Positions 42,984-51,711 of a stretch of 64,000 nt of DNA are shown here, piece after piece (position 1 is the stretch's first letter; each line of letters begins with the position of its first letter). The stretch covers positions 21,371 through 85,370 of the forward strand of contig CAWUIO010000014.1 of NCBI GenBank assembly GCA_963922455.1. Direction: 5' to 3'. Below the pieces are notes generated by a model, which was given only the letters and a program-made list of their open reading frames with translations, had not been told where the DNA came from and did not search any database. This DNA comes from CAWUIO01 sp963922455 (GTDB lineage Bacteria > Bacteroidota > Bacteroidia > Cytophagales > Microscillaceae). Made by a program: the position numbers and the translations under genes.

Positions 42984-44634
42984 ATGCATCTACAACAACT
43001 CAAACTACAAAATTTTAAGCGTTTCTCGAATCTAACTTTGGATTTGAGCCAACTAGAAGCCCCCCCCAAAACTAGTCTTGCTTATTGGCCAGAACGGGAG
43101 TGGTAAGTCTTCGGTTTTTGATGCGTTTGAGGTGATGAACTCACAAATTAAAAATTTTGGGACACCAGTTTTCCATCAAAACATTGCTTACTATTTGAAG
43201 AATAATAAAGCTTATCTTTTAGAAGCCAATTTCTTACGCAGTGGCTATTTTATCCTTGATAAAGGAGGAACTAAATCCGAGAACTTAGGTAATTATTCTT
43301 TTTATGGGCGTAGTAGTTTCCGCCAGATGCCTGAATTAACCCGAAGGGGCTTCGGCCAGTCTAGAACTGACCTGTCTAGCGATGAAGATAGGCCTACACG
43401 GTATATCTTACGAGATGAGAGATTAGAAAACGATCTGGAAAATATTATTAATCAGGTTCTCAAAGATGTTTATACTGGTACAAACAAAGGCACCCACGAA
43501 ATACAGTCAAACTTTATTGACCCTATCAACGAGGCCTTGATCCAGATTTTTGGGGAAGAAGGCCCTACTGTCTTAAAACTAAAAGCCTTAATCCCTCCAT
43601 TAGATGGCAAAATTTCCCAGGTATTATTCCAAAAAGGAGACTCAGAAATACACTACAACGTACTAAGTGCTGGCGAAAAAGAAATCATCAATATTTTACT
43701 AAATTTACTTAGCCGACGAAATTTTTACCAGGATACCCTCTATTTCTTTGATGAGATTGACCTGCATTTAAATACCTCTTTACCATACCGGCTTTTGCAA
43801 GAGATCACGGAGCACTGGATCCCCGAAGGCTGCCAATTTTGGACCGCTAGCCACTCCTTAGGCTTTATTGACTACGCCATGGATAGCGAACAAGCCACGG
43901 TACTCGACTTTGATGACCTGGATTTTGATCAAGCCCAAACAATAACCCCTTCCGAAAAAACTGATCTGGAAGTTTTTGAAATTGCTGTAAGCAAAGATCA
44001 GCTGGGTAAAATTCTCCAAGGAAATGATATCTTTTTTGCCGAAAATACCGATACCCAACTATATAATGATTTAGTTCTTCCAGGAAAACTATTTGTAAAA
44101 GCAAATAATAAAACTGATGCTTTTTTTCAAGCCAAAAACTTAAACAAGAATTGCATTATCGATAGGGATTATCTTACTGATAATGAAGTGAAGGATATCC
44201 AAACTACTTACCCCAATACTTACCTTTTAGAGTATTATAGCATCGAAAATTATTTATACCATCCAGACAATGTGGAAGAGTTTTGTATAAAATATTCTAT
44301 CAAGTTTGATAAAGTTAGGTATCAAAATGAACTAAGGGAGCAAGCTCATGAAATAATAGCCGATATTGCCCTAGGAATCAAACAAGGACGTGATGGCTAT
44401 CCTTTCTATAAAGAAGATACCAATGAAATCAATAAGAAAAAGAAGGGGTTCAGAGAAAACTCCCGCAAGATTCTGGAAATGTTGAAAGATCATGATTTTG
44501 AGGTTTTCTATCGTGTGTTCCCAATAAAAGACAAACTCAAAAACCTCCCCCAAAGGCCCCAAGGTAAAAAAAAGGAACTCGCCCAAACCGATTGGTTCCG
44601 GGAGCAAATCGCCCAAGTCTTGGATAAAAAATAA
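42984..44634 (+). pseudogene. AAA ATPase fused to DUF4435/TOPRIM-like domain (merged PARIS-like), frameshifted at a C8 tract
   Basis: An ATG at 42984 opens MHLQQLKLQNFKRFSNLTL..., the usual ABC/SMC-type N terminus. After 28 codons a run of eight C (43060-43067) throws the frame off to a TAA at 43104. With seven C the frame continues to 44634 and gives 549 aa. Counted from a TTG at 43078, the remainder shows Walker A GQNGSGKS (4-11), signature LSAGE (196-200), Walker B LYFFDEID (221-228), switch His259, then a C-terminal domain with AENTD (Glu322), IDRD (Asp362, Asp364) and YYSIENYL, the DUF4435 pattern. ATPase plus DUF4435 is the AriA-AriB composition of PARIS anti-phage systems, which also occur fused. 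The ATPase core and the DUF4435 call are fairly firm; PARIS function is inferred. The shift may be phase variation, inactivation or a sequencing error. Confidence 0.65.
43060..43067 (+). repeat. Poly-C tract (8 C) at the frameshift
   Basis: GAAG-C8-AAAAC. Loss of one C restores the full ATPase-DUF4435 frame. Homopolymers of this length in the 5' part of a gene are classic slipped-strand sites. Confidence 0.85.
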
Positions 44635-44665
44635 ACCCTATGCCCCTTGTCCCCAGCTTTCTTCC

Positions 44666-44820
44666 GGCCTAAGGATGGAAGCCCGCAGGGACGAGACCCC
44701 GCAGGACGGTGGAGCGCAGCGGAAGCGGACGAGGAGGCTCGGGGCGAAGCCCGACAGCCTGACCCGCCCCAGCCTATATGGTTTACTAAACAGCCAAACT
44801 ACTTCGGGCGGGGAGGCCCC
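44666..44820 (-). repeat. Dispersed GC-rich hairpin repeat, copy 12 (longer, diverged)
   Basis: Reverse copy, about 155 bp. Its GGGGCCTCCCCGCCC end lies 17 bases behind the bestrophin stop. GGGGCGGGTCAGGCTGTCGGGC is recognisable, but the second hairpin is replaced by a GC-rich purine stretch (GAGCGCAGCGGAAGCGGACG). The end GGATGGAAGCC corresponds to the family's CCATCCC. Confidence 0.65.
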
Positions 44821-44837
44821 TAATCTGTTTTTGGGGT

Positions 44838-45779
44838 TTAGTGGATAATGACGATAAACTTGTTGTCTACCTCTACACTTTCTACTTTCATACTGTAATC
44901 TACCTCGAGGGCTTCAAAGACATTGTCTTTGATAATATTAGACAGGTGAATCAAAGGCAAGTCATTGGCCTGACGCCCAAAGGGCTCCTCAATTTCTTCT
45001 GAGATCACCTCTACGCCTACCAAGGCATAGGATACCAAAGTCACCGTAGGAATGGCATAATAGTGCAGAGAATCTACGATTCCGATCGGCAAAGCGATCA
45101 CGTAAATCATGATGAAGGTTTTGATATAACTATTGTGCGAAAACGGGATGGGTGTGTTTTTGATCCGTTCGCATACGCCCAAAATATCGACCAAGGCCTG
45201 TATTTGGACTTTTAAGTTCATCTTATCAAACTCCGTGAAGGAGCCTTCCCTTACTTTTTCCTCCATTTTTTCAAACATCATCGTCGCCAGGGTGTGCGGT
45301 ACGTGACGGGCCTTGTTTAAACGCTCGGAGCTTGCTTGATCGTAGACTTCAAATTCTTCAAAATTTACATTATCTCGCAAGTGCCCCTGCAAGCCAATGG
45401 CAAAGTTGGAAATCAAGGTGGCAAAGTAGCGCCGGGTCTCTATATCTTCCTTGGGGATGATCGAGTTTAAGTTGGAAGCAAAGGTACGGCTGTTGTTAAT
45501 TAAAGCTCCCCAAGCTTTGCGCCCTTCCCACCACTTGTTGTAGGAGGAATTTAAACGAAAAACCAGCATCAAACTCAAAATAACCCCTAGTAAGGAAAAG
45601 AATAAGGGGTCAATGTCTAAGGTGTGCAGGATGTGGATATCCACCAATACCACAATAGCGGCATAAATAGTAATGTAGATGATATCTCTGAATAAAACCC
45701 TGGTGGTATAGGCCTTATTAAAGCTAAGATAAATCTTGATGAGGGTGTTGGCCCAGTTTTTAGTGTCGTAAACGATCAT
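44838..45779 (-). CDS. Bestrophin-family (UPF0187) anion channel
   Basis: 313 aa. Four membrane helices, with the family pattern LVFRLNSSYNKWWEGRKAWGALINNSRTFA in the first half and the PFSHNSYIKTFIMIYVIALPIGIVDSL pore-side helix later, ending in EEIEEPFGRQANDLPL. Bacterial relatives form pentameric ion channels. Ion selectivity cannot be told here. Confidence 0.88.
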   Translation of the reverse strand: MIVYDTKNWANTLIKIYLSFNKAYTTRVLFRDIIYITIYAAIVVLVDIHILHTLDIDPLFFSLLGVILSLMLVFRLNSSYNKWWEGRKAWGALINNSRTFASNLNSIIPKEDIETRRYFATLISNFAIGLQGHLRDNVNFEEFEVYDQASSERLNKARHVPHTLATMMFEKMEEKVREGSFTEFDKMNLKVQIQALVDILGVCERIKNTPIPFSHNSYIKTFIMIYVIALPIGIVDSLHYYAIPTVTLVSYALVGVEVISEEIEEPFGRQANDLPLIHLSNIIKDNVFEALEVDYSMKVESVEVDNKFIVIIH

Positions 45780-45828
45780 GACTTAATAGATTAGGCAATT
45801 TGTAGTGGTGTAGTATAGTAGTATACTA

Positions 45829-46326
45829 TTATCTTTTGTGATAAAAAAATCGCTCGGCTAAAAAACTACGAGCAAAATATCTTTGCGTGGCCCGGATAGC
45901 CCCGGTTTCGAACTCCCAAGTTAAGAAATCTCCAGTAAAATGAAGCGCTACTTTGCCATAATACGAGGGAAGGCGTATGCCGGAGGGATTTTGCTCTTCT
46001 TCTAGTGACTTGCTTTGCTTATATAAATGAATGGCTTCCAACTCATCCCCAGCAAAAATGGCTACATGTACCGCAGGCCTCACTAAAATACGCACGATCA
46101 GCGACCTCTGCAAAAGTTGAAACTGAGCCTTAACCGGTTCTTTTACCGAGTGGATGCCCGATTGGATATGATTATTCAGTACGGGACCCGCGCTACGTAA
46201 CCACAGGCCCGGCGAGCCAGTGCCTCCTCTACGTAGGCTTTCCCAAAAGCCTACTGGAGGGCCGTATTTTTGATAAATAAAAGAAGGAAGTTTATGAGGA
46301 TTTTGGCTAATATCCAGGAGGTCCAT
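45829..46326 (-). CDS. Hypothetical protein, 165 aa
   Basis: No family recognised. No signal peptide. Mixed alpha/beta composition, with a hydrophobic strand RSLIVRILVRPAVHVAIFAG in the middle and an aromatic, basic C terminus (RYFARSFLAERFFYHKR). Lies 73 bases downstream of the 250-aa gene on the same strand. Confidence 0.6.
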   Translation of the reverse strand: MDLLDISQNPHKLPSFIYQKYGPPVGFWESLRRGGTGSPGLWLRSAGPVLNNHIQSGIHSVKEPVKAQFQLLQRSLIVRILVRPAVHVAIFAGDELEAIHLYKQSKSLEEEQNPSGIRLPSYYGKVALHFTGDFLTWEFETGAIRATQRYFARSFLAERFFYHKR

Positions 46327-46399
46327 AGAATAAGGTTAAGAATCTACTGATCAGAATCTTAACCTGACAACCTGATAGAAGGTTTTTCACGACAATAAA

Positions 46400-47152
46400 T
46401 TAGGCAGAAAACTTCGTATGGAGAGTCTTACTCAACTGGATAATGTTCATGATCTGGCTATTCAGTGACCTTTGTTGCTTCACGATACGTTGCTGCTGCT
46501 GATTAATAATTTTTTTCTGCTGGTAGCTTCTTTCTAAGGTGATTTCTTTGGATATTCGTAGCGATAGTTCGCTTCTTACCCGATTGAGAAAATGAAGCTT
46601 AGCTTCAGAAAACTGGTGTGAACAAATAAAATCCAGTTGACTTAGTTTTTCCTCCCGGTACATTAAGGGATAGCTTAGTAAAAACTCTGTTTTACCCAAA
46701 TGATTGACAAATTCCTCATGGGAGCCTTCTCGATCTTTATATTGCCAAGCCTCTGGAATATCGGAAAAATAATGTGGGGTATCATAGGGATACACTACGT
46801 GGGTTTCGGGTATATTTAATATGCTGCCTTGGGTGTCTGGTAGGATCATGCGCCCTGCGTGGGCATTGAGAAATCCGGCAAAGTACTTTAATATGGCATA
46901 GCTCAGATCTTGTAAACCTACGTAGCTACGATCTAAAGTTTCGTGAAATTGTATCATTTCCTGGACTACTTGTGGGGGAGCGTCCGGAGTATAGTGGCTA
47001 CTACCTTTATGCTTGAGTAATGATGTAGGATGAAATGTGGAAATTTGTTCCTTAACGATCAAACCTGGATAGTTGCTAGGCTCCTTATCTGAATCCTGAG
47101 GGGATCCTTTTTTAGGCATTGAATGAAAATTTTCCATAATCGATAATAGCAA
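46400..47152 (-). CDS. Hypothetical protein with C-terminal coiled coil, 250 aa
   Basis: Met6 (47137) is an alternative start. Residues about 55-195 form a globular domain (SYVGLQDLSYAILKYFAGFLNAHAG, HVVYPYDTPHYFSDIPEAWQY) that may be distantly GAF- or globin-like. Residues 195-245 are a Gln/Lys-rich coiled coil (QQKKIINQQQQRIVKQQRS). A regulatory or structural role is guessed at best. No partner is recognised. Confidence 0.55.
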   Translation of the reverse strand: MLLSIMENFHSMPKKGSPQDSDKEPSNYPGLIVKEQISTFHPTSLLKHKGSSHYTPDAPPQVVQEMIQFHETLDRSYVGLQDLSYAILKYFAGFLNAHAGRMILPDTQGSILNIPETHVVYPYDTPHYFSDIPEAWQYKDREGSHEEFVNHLGKTEFLLSYPLMYREEKLSQLDFICSHQFSEAKLHFLNRVRSELSLRISKEITLERSYQQKKIINQQQQRIVKQQRSLNSQIMNIIQLSKTLHTKFSA

Positions 47153-47212
47153 TTGTGATGTTTTATCTGGATCAAAAAAAGAAAAAGGTCAAAAATATAT
47201 TCATAGAATTAT

Positions 47213-47407
47213 TCAAGTAAACGGAAGAAATTTAGGCTTTTGTTCGTTTATACCAGAAATAATCAGGTTGGGCAAAGTAACATTCTGTGTATACTTAGAG
47301 AATCCCTTAACTGTCAGGGCAGTTACTTTCTGTTTGGTGAGGCCTTGTACTAATTTTAGGCATTTCGCAAAAAAGTAAGAAAGGCCAAGTAACTTGTACC
47401 AATCCAT
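47213..47407 (-). CDS. Doubtful small ORF, 64 aa
   Basis: MDWYKLLGLSYFFAKCLKL... then KVTALTVKGFSKYTQNVTLP and NLIISG, which faintly recalls the strand pattern of SymE-like small proteins, cut short before the usual SGKWL. No clear ribosome site. It may be a gene remnant or chance. The rest of the interval 47153-47573 is AT-rich and shows no other feature. Confidence 0.22.
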   Translation of the reverse strand: MDWYKLLGLSYFFAKCLKLVQGLTKQKVTALTVKGFSKYTQNVTLPNLIISGINEQKPKFLPFT

Positions 47408-47573
47408 TCAAGGTAAAATAGTTCTTTAAAGTCTATTAACCGCTTATTATTTTCAAAAATAGGAACAAACCGTAGTTTTGAGGGATCTCCTAATTGTATC
47501 TTAAATCGGTAAAATCCGTTAATTTCCCTACTTAAAAGTACCTATTTCTTCATCGCCATATAGAATACTTATC

Positions 47574-49682
47574 ATGTCAAAGAATTTGTATATTTGGACT
47601 ACTCGATGGGTTTTTTTTATAAGTTTATGCCTCTTTTGCCCGCAAAATTCCCGGGGCCAAATAGTCCCTAATCGACTTTATTTTGCCGACTATCAAGTGA
47701 GCCTTCAGCCAGAAGCTATCAAAAAAATTGAAGATCAGGTGCGGCAAATACGAGGGGATTCGGTCAAATTTGCCCAAAAGGTAAAAACGGCCGACTTGTT
47801 CATGCCCCTCATCAGTGAGATTCTTCGGGAAGCAGAATTACCCGATGATTTTAAATTTCTGGCCCTGGTTGACAATACCCAGCCCGATAGCCTGATATTT
47901 TGGCAGATGAGTGATAAATTGGCTCCTCGCCTAGGACTCGACGTAAACAATCAAGTAGACGAAAGGCAACACATCACCTATGTATCCCGAAAAGTAGCCC
48001 AGTATCTAGGCAAGAGGCAGGAGTTGCTCGATAATTGGATTTTAACGCTTTTATCCTACAAGCTGGATGCGCAATCCTTGAAAAATCTACCCCAGTTAAT
48101 CGGGGGCACAGGGTCCCAAAAAAGCATCAGTTTAGGGGGTCAAGCCCACCCCGATATTTATACTTTTTTAGCGGCTTTTGTCAGTTACCGACACGCCATT
48201 GGCTACAATCCCAGCCCCCAAATTGAGTTAATAACCTATGAAGAGGGAGCTGGCCAAAGCCTAAGTGAGATTGCAGGATTATTTACGCTCAAAGAAGACA
48301 AATTAAAACAATTAAACCCCTGGCTTAAAACCGAAAAAATCCCCCCCGGTAAAGATTATGAAGTAATTATCCCGATGCCGGCAGGTTCTCCTACGAGCGA
48401 GGTAAATGTGTTTACCACTACCCGAGGAGCCTATACGTACCAAACTCCCAATGAGTCCTTTATCCACATCGTAGAACCCGGAGAAACCCTATATCGCATT
48501 TCACGACTTTATGGAGTTAGTGTAGGGGATATTAGTTCCTGGAATCGCTTAGGTGACCAGAACAGCCTTCATATTGGCCAACGCTTGTACATTAATAATC
48601 CCAAAGAAACGGAAAGTCCGGAGGAAGTGATCGATAAGCAAACCTTTATACATACCGTATCTTCGGGGGAAACCCTCTATCGTATCTCCCGCAAATACCA
48701 AGTAGGGGTTGAAGAAATCAAAGCATGGAACCGCTTGAATAGCACCCATTTGCATATTGGGCAAAAATTAAAAATTAATCGCCCAACTAGTTCAGTTCCT
48801 ACTCCTGAACCCAATCCCCCTAGCAAGCTCCCTCCTGCCAAAGAAGACCCTATACCCGATAAACCCATCAATAAGCCTCCTAATCCCGGCAAAGCACCTT
48901 ACCAAGGGCGCCGCATTCGATCTAAAAAAGTCCCTGCCGTGATGGAAGCCTTAGGCGTGAGACTTCTGATCGATAAGAAAGCCCAACGACTGATTCAAAA
49001 AGACGTGGACTTACTCCTGAAAAGTGAAAAGTACTTTATAAACAAACTCAAACGCGTAGACCTCTACATGCCACTCATCGAGGAAACACTTCGTAAACAA
49101 GGGCTTCCCCAGGATTTTAAGTATTTGCCTATTCAAGAAAGCGCCCTCATCGGAAATGCCGTGTCCCGTTCTAAGGCAGTAGGATATTGGCAGTTTAAGA
49201 AAGCCTCGGCCCAAGAAGTAGGCATACAGGTCAACGGCTCAGTGGATGAACGCATGAACATTATCGCGGCTACCCTGGGGGCTTGTAAATACATGAAAAG
49301 AAGTAACTTATACTTCAATAATTGGCTCTTTAGTCTCTTATCGTTTAATATGGGCTTTACTGGGGCCAAAAACTACCTGGCACAAACTTTCCCAAAAAAG
49401 AGAGCCAAAAACTTAAAAGAAATCACCATCGATCAAAAAACGCATTGGTACATTCGTAAGTTTTTGGCCCACAAAGTTGCCTTCGAATCCGAAACGGGTC
49501 AAGAAGTACTCCCCCAAAAACTGGAGAATTATCAAAAAGGAGCCCGCTTAACCCTGAGCCAAATCGCCGAAAAATTTTCGTCCGATGCCCAGACCATCCA
49601 ACCCTACAATTTATGGCTCAAAAAAAACCGGGTACCCGGCGACAAAACCTATGATGTTATAGTTATAAAAGACGTATATTAG
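47574..49682 (+). CDS. Exported lytic-transglycosylase/LysM protein with two transglycosylase-like halves
   Basis: 702 aa. Signal region 1-29. First SLT-like domain about 45-175 has lost the catalytic Glu (LPDDFKFLALVDN, Asp100 at that place). A diverged LysM-like segment is at 220-266. Two regular LysM domains lie at about 297-341 (IHIVEPGETLYRISRLYGV) and 359-403. A Pro-rich linker follows (405-445). The second SLT domain (about 465-600) keeps Glu522 (LPQDFKYLPIQESAL) and GYWQFKKASA. A final LysM-like segment is at 655-700. MltD-like cleavage of peptidoglycan is expected from the second domain only. Confidence 0.87.
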   Translation: MSKNLYIWTTRWVFFISLCLFCPQNSRGQIVPNRLYFADYQVSLQPEAIKKIEDQVRQIRGDSVKFAQKVKTADLFMPLISEILREAELPDDFKFLALVDNTQPDSLIFWQMSDKLAPRLGLDVNNQVDERQHITYVSRKVAQYLGKRQELLDNWILTLLSYKLDAQSLKNLPQLIGGTGSQKSISLGGQAHPDIYTFLAAFVSYRHAIGYNPSPQIELITYEEGAGQSLSEIAGLFTLKEDKLKQLNPWLKTEKIPPGKDYEVIIPMPAGSPTSEVNVFTTTRGAYTYQTPNESFIHIVEPGETLYRISRLYGVSVGDISSWNRLGDQNSLHIGQRLYINNPKETESPEEVIDKQTFIHTVSSGETLYRISRKYQVGVEEIKAWNRLNSTHLHIGQKLKINRPTSSVPTPEPNPPSKLPPAKEDPIPDKPINKPPNPGKAPYQGRRIRSKKVPAVMEALGVRLLIDKKAQRLIQKDVDLLLKSEKYFINKLKRVDLYMPLIEETLRKQGLPQDFKYLPIQESALIGNAVSRSKAVGYWQFKKASAQEVGIQVNGSVDERMNIIAATLGACKYMKRSNLYFNNWLFSLLSFNMGFTGAKNYLAQTFPKKRAKNLKEITIDQKTHWYIRKFLAHKVAFESETGQEVLPQKLENYQKGARLTLSQIAEKFSSDAQTIQPYNLWLKKNRVPGDKTYDVIVIKDVY

Positions 49683-49707
49683 CGCCTTCGTTTGCTGGCA
49701 TTGATTA

Positions 49708-49747
49708 TGTCAGAATGTCACATTCCTTTATTTGGCAGAAAAATTGA
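49708..49747 (+). promoter_or_regulatory. Sigma-54-like promoter with TGTCA direct repeats before grpE-dnaJ
   Basis: TTTGGCAG at 49731-49738 and ATTGA at 49743-49747 place GG and GA ten bases apart, as in -24/-12 promoters (consensus TGGCAC-N5-TTGC). Two TGTCA repeats (49708-49712, 49716-49720) stand 13 bases upstream, where an activator could bind. The start codon is 33 bases downstream. The last -12 base is A instead of C. Confidence 0.45.
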
Positions 49748-49779
49748 ACTGCAGAAGCTAAAAATAATTCGGATATACC

Positions 49780-50418
49780 ATGCACGAAAAAGATAAAGAG
49801 CCCGAAAATCAGCAGGCCAACCATCAGGAAAATCCGCAAAATGAAGCCCAGGCTTCCGAGCTGAATCAAACCCCAGATCAGCCTGAAAATGGGGAAAATG
49901 CCTCTACCGAAGATGAGAGCATCCCAGACAACAGCGCTGAAAAAACCGAACTAGCCCTTGCCGAGGCCAAAGATAAATATGTCCGCCTCTATGCCGAGTT
50001 TGAAAATTTTCGTAGAAGAAGTGTCAAAGAGAAATCAGACACCATCAAAAATGCCAACGAAAATTTATTAAAAGATCTTTTGCCCGTCGTGGATGACTTT
50101 GAGCGCGGTATCAAAACCATGAACGAGGCCGAGAAGTTAGAGCTAAAAGATCCGGAGGCTATGCAAAAAGAAATTCAAGCTTTGCGTGAAGGCCTACAAT
50201 TAGTGTACAATAAATTCCAAAAGATACTTGAAAGTAAAGGACTGAAACCGATACCTTCTTCAATTGGCAAACCTTTTGACCTGGAAGAACATGAATCGGT
50301 TACCCAGTTTCCCACCCAAGACGAATCCATGAAAGGGAAAGTCGTGGACGAACTGGAAAAGGGTTACTACCTACACGATAAAGTAATCCGCTTTGCAAAA
50401 GTTGTGATAGGAATGTAA
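49780..50418 (+). CDS. grpE: Nucleotide exchange factor GrpE
   Basis: 212 aa. An acidic, Asn/Gln-rich N-terminal tail (about 1-60) precedes a long helix (AEAKDKYVRLYAEFENFRRRSVKEKSD) and the beta domain ending VTQFPTQDESMKGKVVDELEKGYYLHDKVIRFAKVVIG. Releases ADP from DnaK. Operon with dnaJ, 13 bases apart. dnaK is not in the window. Confidence 0.95.
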   Translation: MHEKDKEPENQQANHQENPQNEAQASELNQTPDQPENGENASTEDESIPDNSAEKTELALAEAKDKYVRLYAEFENFRRRSVKEKSDTIKNANENLLKDLLPVVDDFERGIKTMNEAEKLELKDPEAMQKEIQALREGLQLVYNKFQKILESKGLKPIPSSIGKPFDLEEHESVTQFPTQDESMKGKVVDELEKGYYLHDKVIRFAKVVIGM

Positions 50419-50431
50419 AAAACGTATAAAA

Positions 50432-51577
50432 ATGGCTAAAAGGGACTATTATGAGGTGCTGGGAGTGGGAAAAAATGCCAGTCTTGAAGAAATAAAAAAG
50501 GCATACCGTAAACTCGCCATCAAGTTTCACCCGGATAAAAATCCGGGTGACGAAACGGCCGAAGAAAACTTTAAAGAAGCTGCCGAAGCCTACGATATTC
50601 TGAGCAATTCTGACAAGCGGGCCCAATACGACCGCTTTGGACACGATGGGTTTAACGGAGGTTTTAGCGGGGCTGGAGGTATGTCTATGGACGATATCTT
50701 CTCTCAATTTGGAGACATATTTGGAGGAGGGAGTCCTTTCGAGAGCTTTTTTGGCGGGGGCCGGGGCCCCGGCGGAAGACGGGTCCGTAAGGGATCCAAC
50801 CTACGGATTAAACTAAAACTCACCCTGGAAGAAATCTCCGAAGGGGTCGAGAAAAAAATAAAGGTAAAGCGTAACGTTACCTGCTCAACCTGTGGAGGAA
50901 ACGGAGCCAAAAACGGAGCCGAGCTACGTACCTGCCCAACCTGCAACGGTACCGGTCAAATTCGCAAGGTGATGAACACCATGTTGGGCCAGATGGTATC
51001 CGCCAGTACTTGCCCTACCTGTAATGGAGACGGGCAAATAATTGATGTAAAATGTGATACGTGTATGGGGCAAGGTACCGTATTAGAAGAAGAAGTAATA
51101 CCCGTGCGTATCCCCGCTGGAGTGAGCGAAGGCATGCAACTCTCCATGAGTGGCAAAGGTAACTTCCCCCCACGAGGCGGTATAGCGGGCGATTTACTCA
51201 TCTTAATCGAGGAGATCCCCCACGAACAGCTCCAAAGAGATGGCAAGAACATCATTTATGATCTCTATATCAACTTTGCCGACGCAGCCCTCGGTACGCA
51301 AACCGAAGTACCCACCATCAATGGCCGGGTAAAAATAAAAATAGATGCCGGAACCCAGAGCGGAAAAATTCTTCGCCTCCGAGGTAAAGGAATCCGGGAT
51401 ATTGACGGCTATGACAAGGGCGACCAACTCATCCACGTCAATGTATGGACTCCCCAACACCTCAGCAAGCAAGAAAAGGAAATGCTAGAGAAATTCCGAG
51501 AGTCTAAAAACTTCAATCCCAAACCTGGGAAGAAGGACAAAAGCTTCTTTGAAAAAATGAAAGAATATTTCCAATAA
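50432..51577 (+). CDS. dnaJ: Chaperone DnaJ
   Basis: 381 aa. J domain with HPD (AIKFHPDKNPGD), a Gly/Phe-rich region (FGHDGFNGGFSG...), four zinc-binding CxxCxGxG repeats (CSTCGGNG, CPTCNGTG, CPTCNGDG, CDTCMGQG), then the C-terminal substrate domains (VRIPAGVSEGMQLSMSGKG). Delivers unfolded proteins to DnaK. Confidence 0.97.
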   Translation: MAKRDYYEVLGVGKNASLEEIKKAYRKLAIKFHPDKNPGDETAEENFKEAAEAYDILSNSDKRAQYDRFGHDGFNGGFSGAGGMSMDDIFSQFGDIFGGGSPFESFFGGGRGPGGRRVRKGSNLRIKLKLTLEEISEGVEKKIKVKRNVTCSTCGGNGAKNGAELRTCPTCNGTGQIRKVMNTMLGQMVSASTCPTCNGDGQIIDVKCDTCMGQGTVLEEEVIPVRIPAGVSEGMQLSMSGKGNFPPRGGIAGDLLILIEEIPHEQLQRDGKNIIYDLYINFADAALGTQTEVPTINGRVKIKIDAGTQSGKILRLRGKGIRDIDGYDKGDQLIHVNVWTPQHLSKQEKEMLEKFRESKNFNPKPGKKDKSFFEKMKEYFQ

Positions 51578-51583
51578 GCTTCC

Positions 51584-51613
51584 AGGCCGGTTTTACAACC
51601 GGCCTATTTTTTT
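51584..51613 (+). terminator. Terminator of grpE-dnaJ
   Basis: AGGCCGGTT and AACCGGCCT (51584-51605) form a perfect 9-bp stem with loop TTAC, followed by ATTTTTTT. Confidence 0.92.
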
Positions 51614-51711
51614 GTAGATTTGAAAAATTTGGGGCCCGTTCTTATGCGTCCCGGTATGCAAATGGTTCTATACGGCTAAGCAAACCTTTCGGCCGCACCC
51701 TACCAAAAAAT

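Noticed and set aside
47213..47407. SymE-like toxin gene
   Set aside because: The likeness is limited to one short strand pattern and the conserved SGKWL core is missing, so it is kept only as a doubtful ORF.
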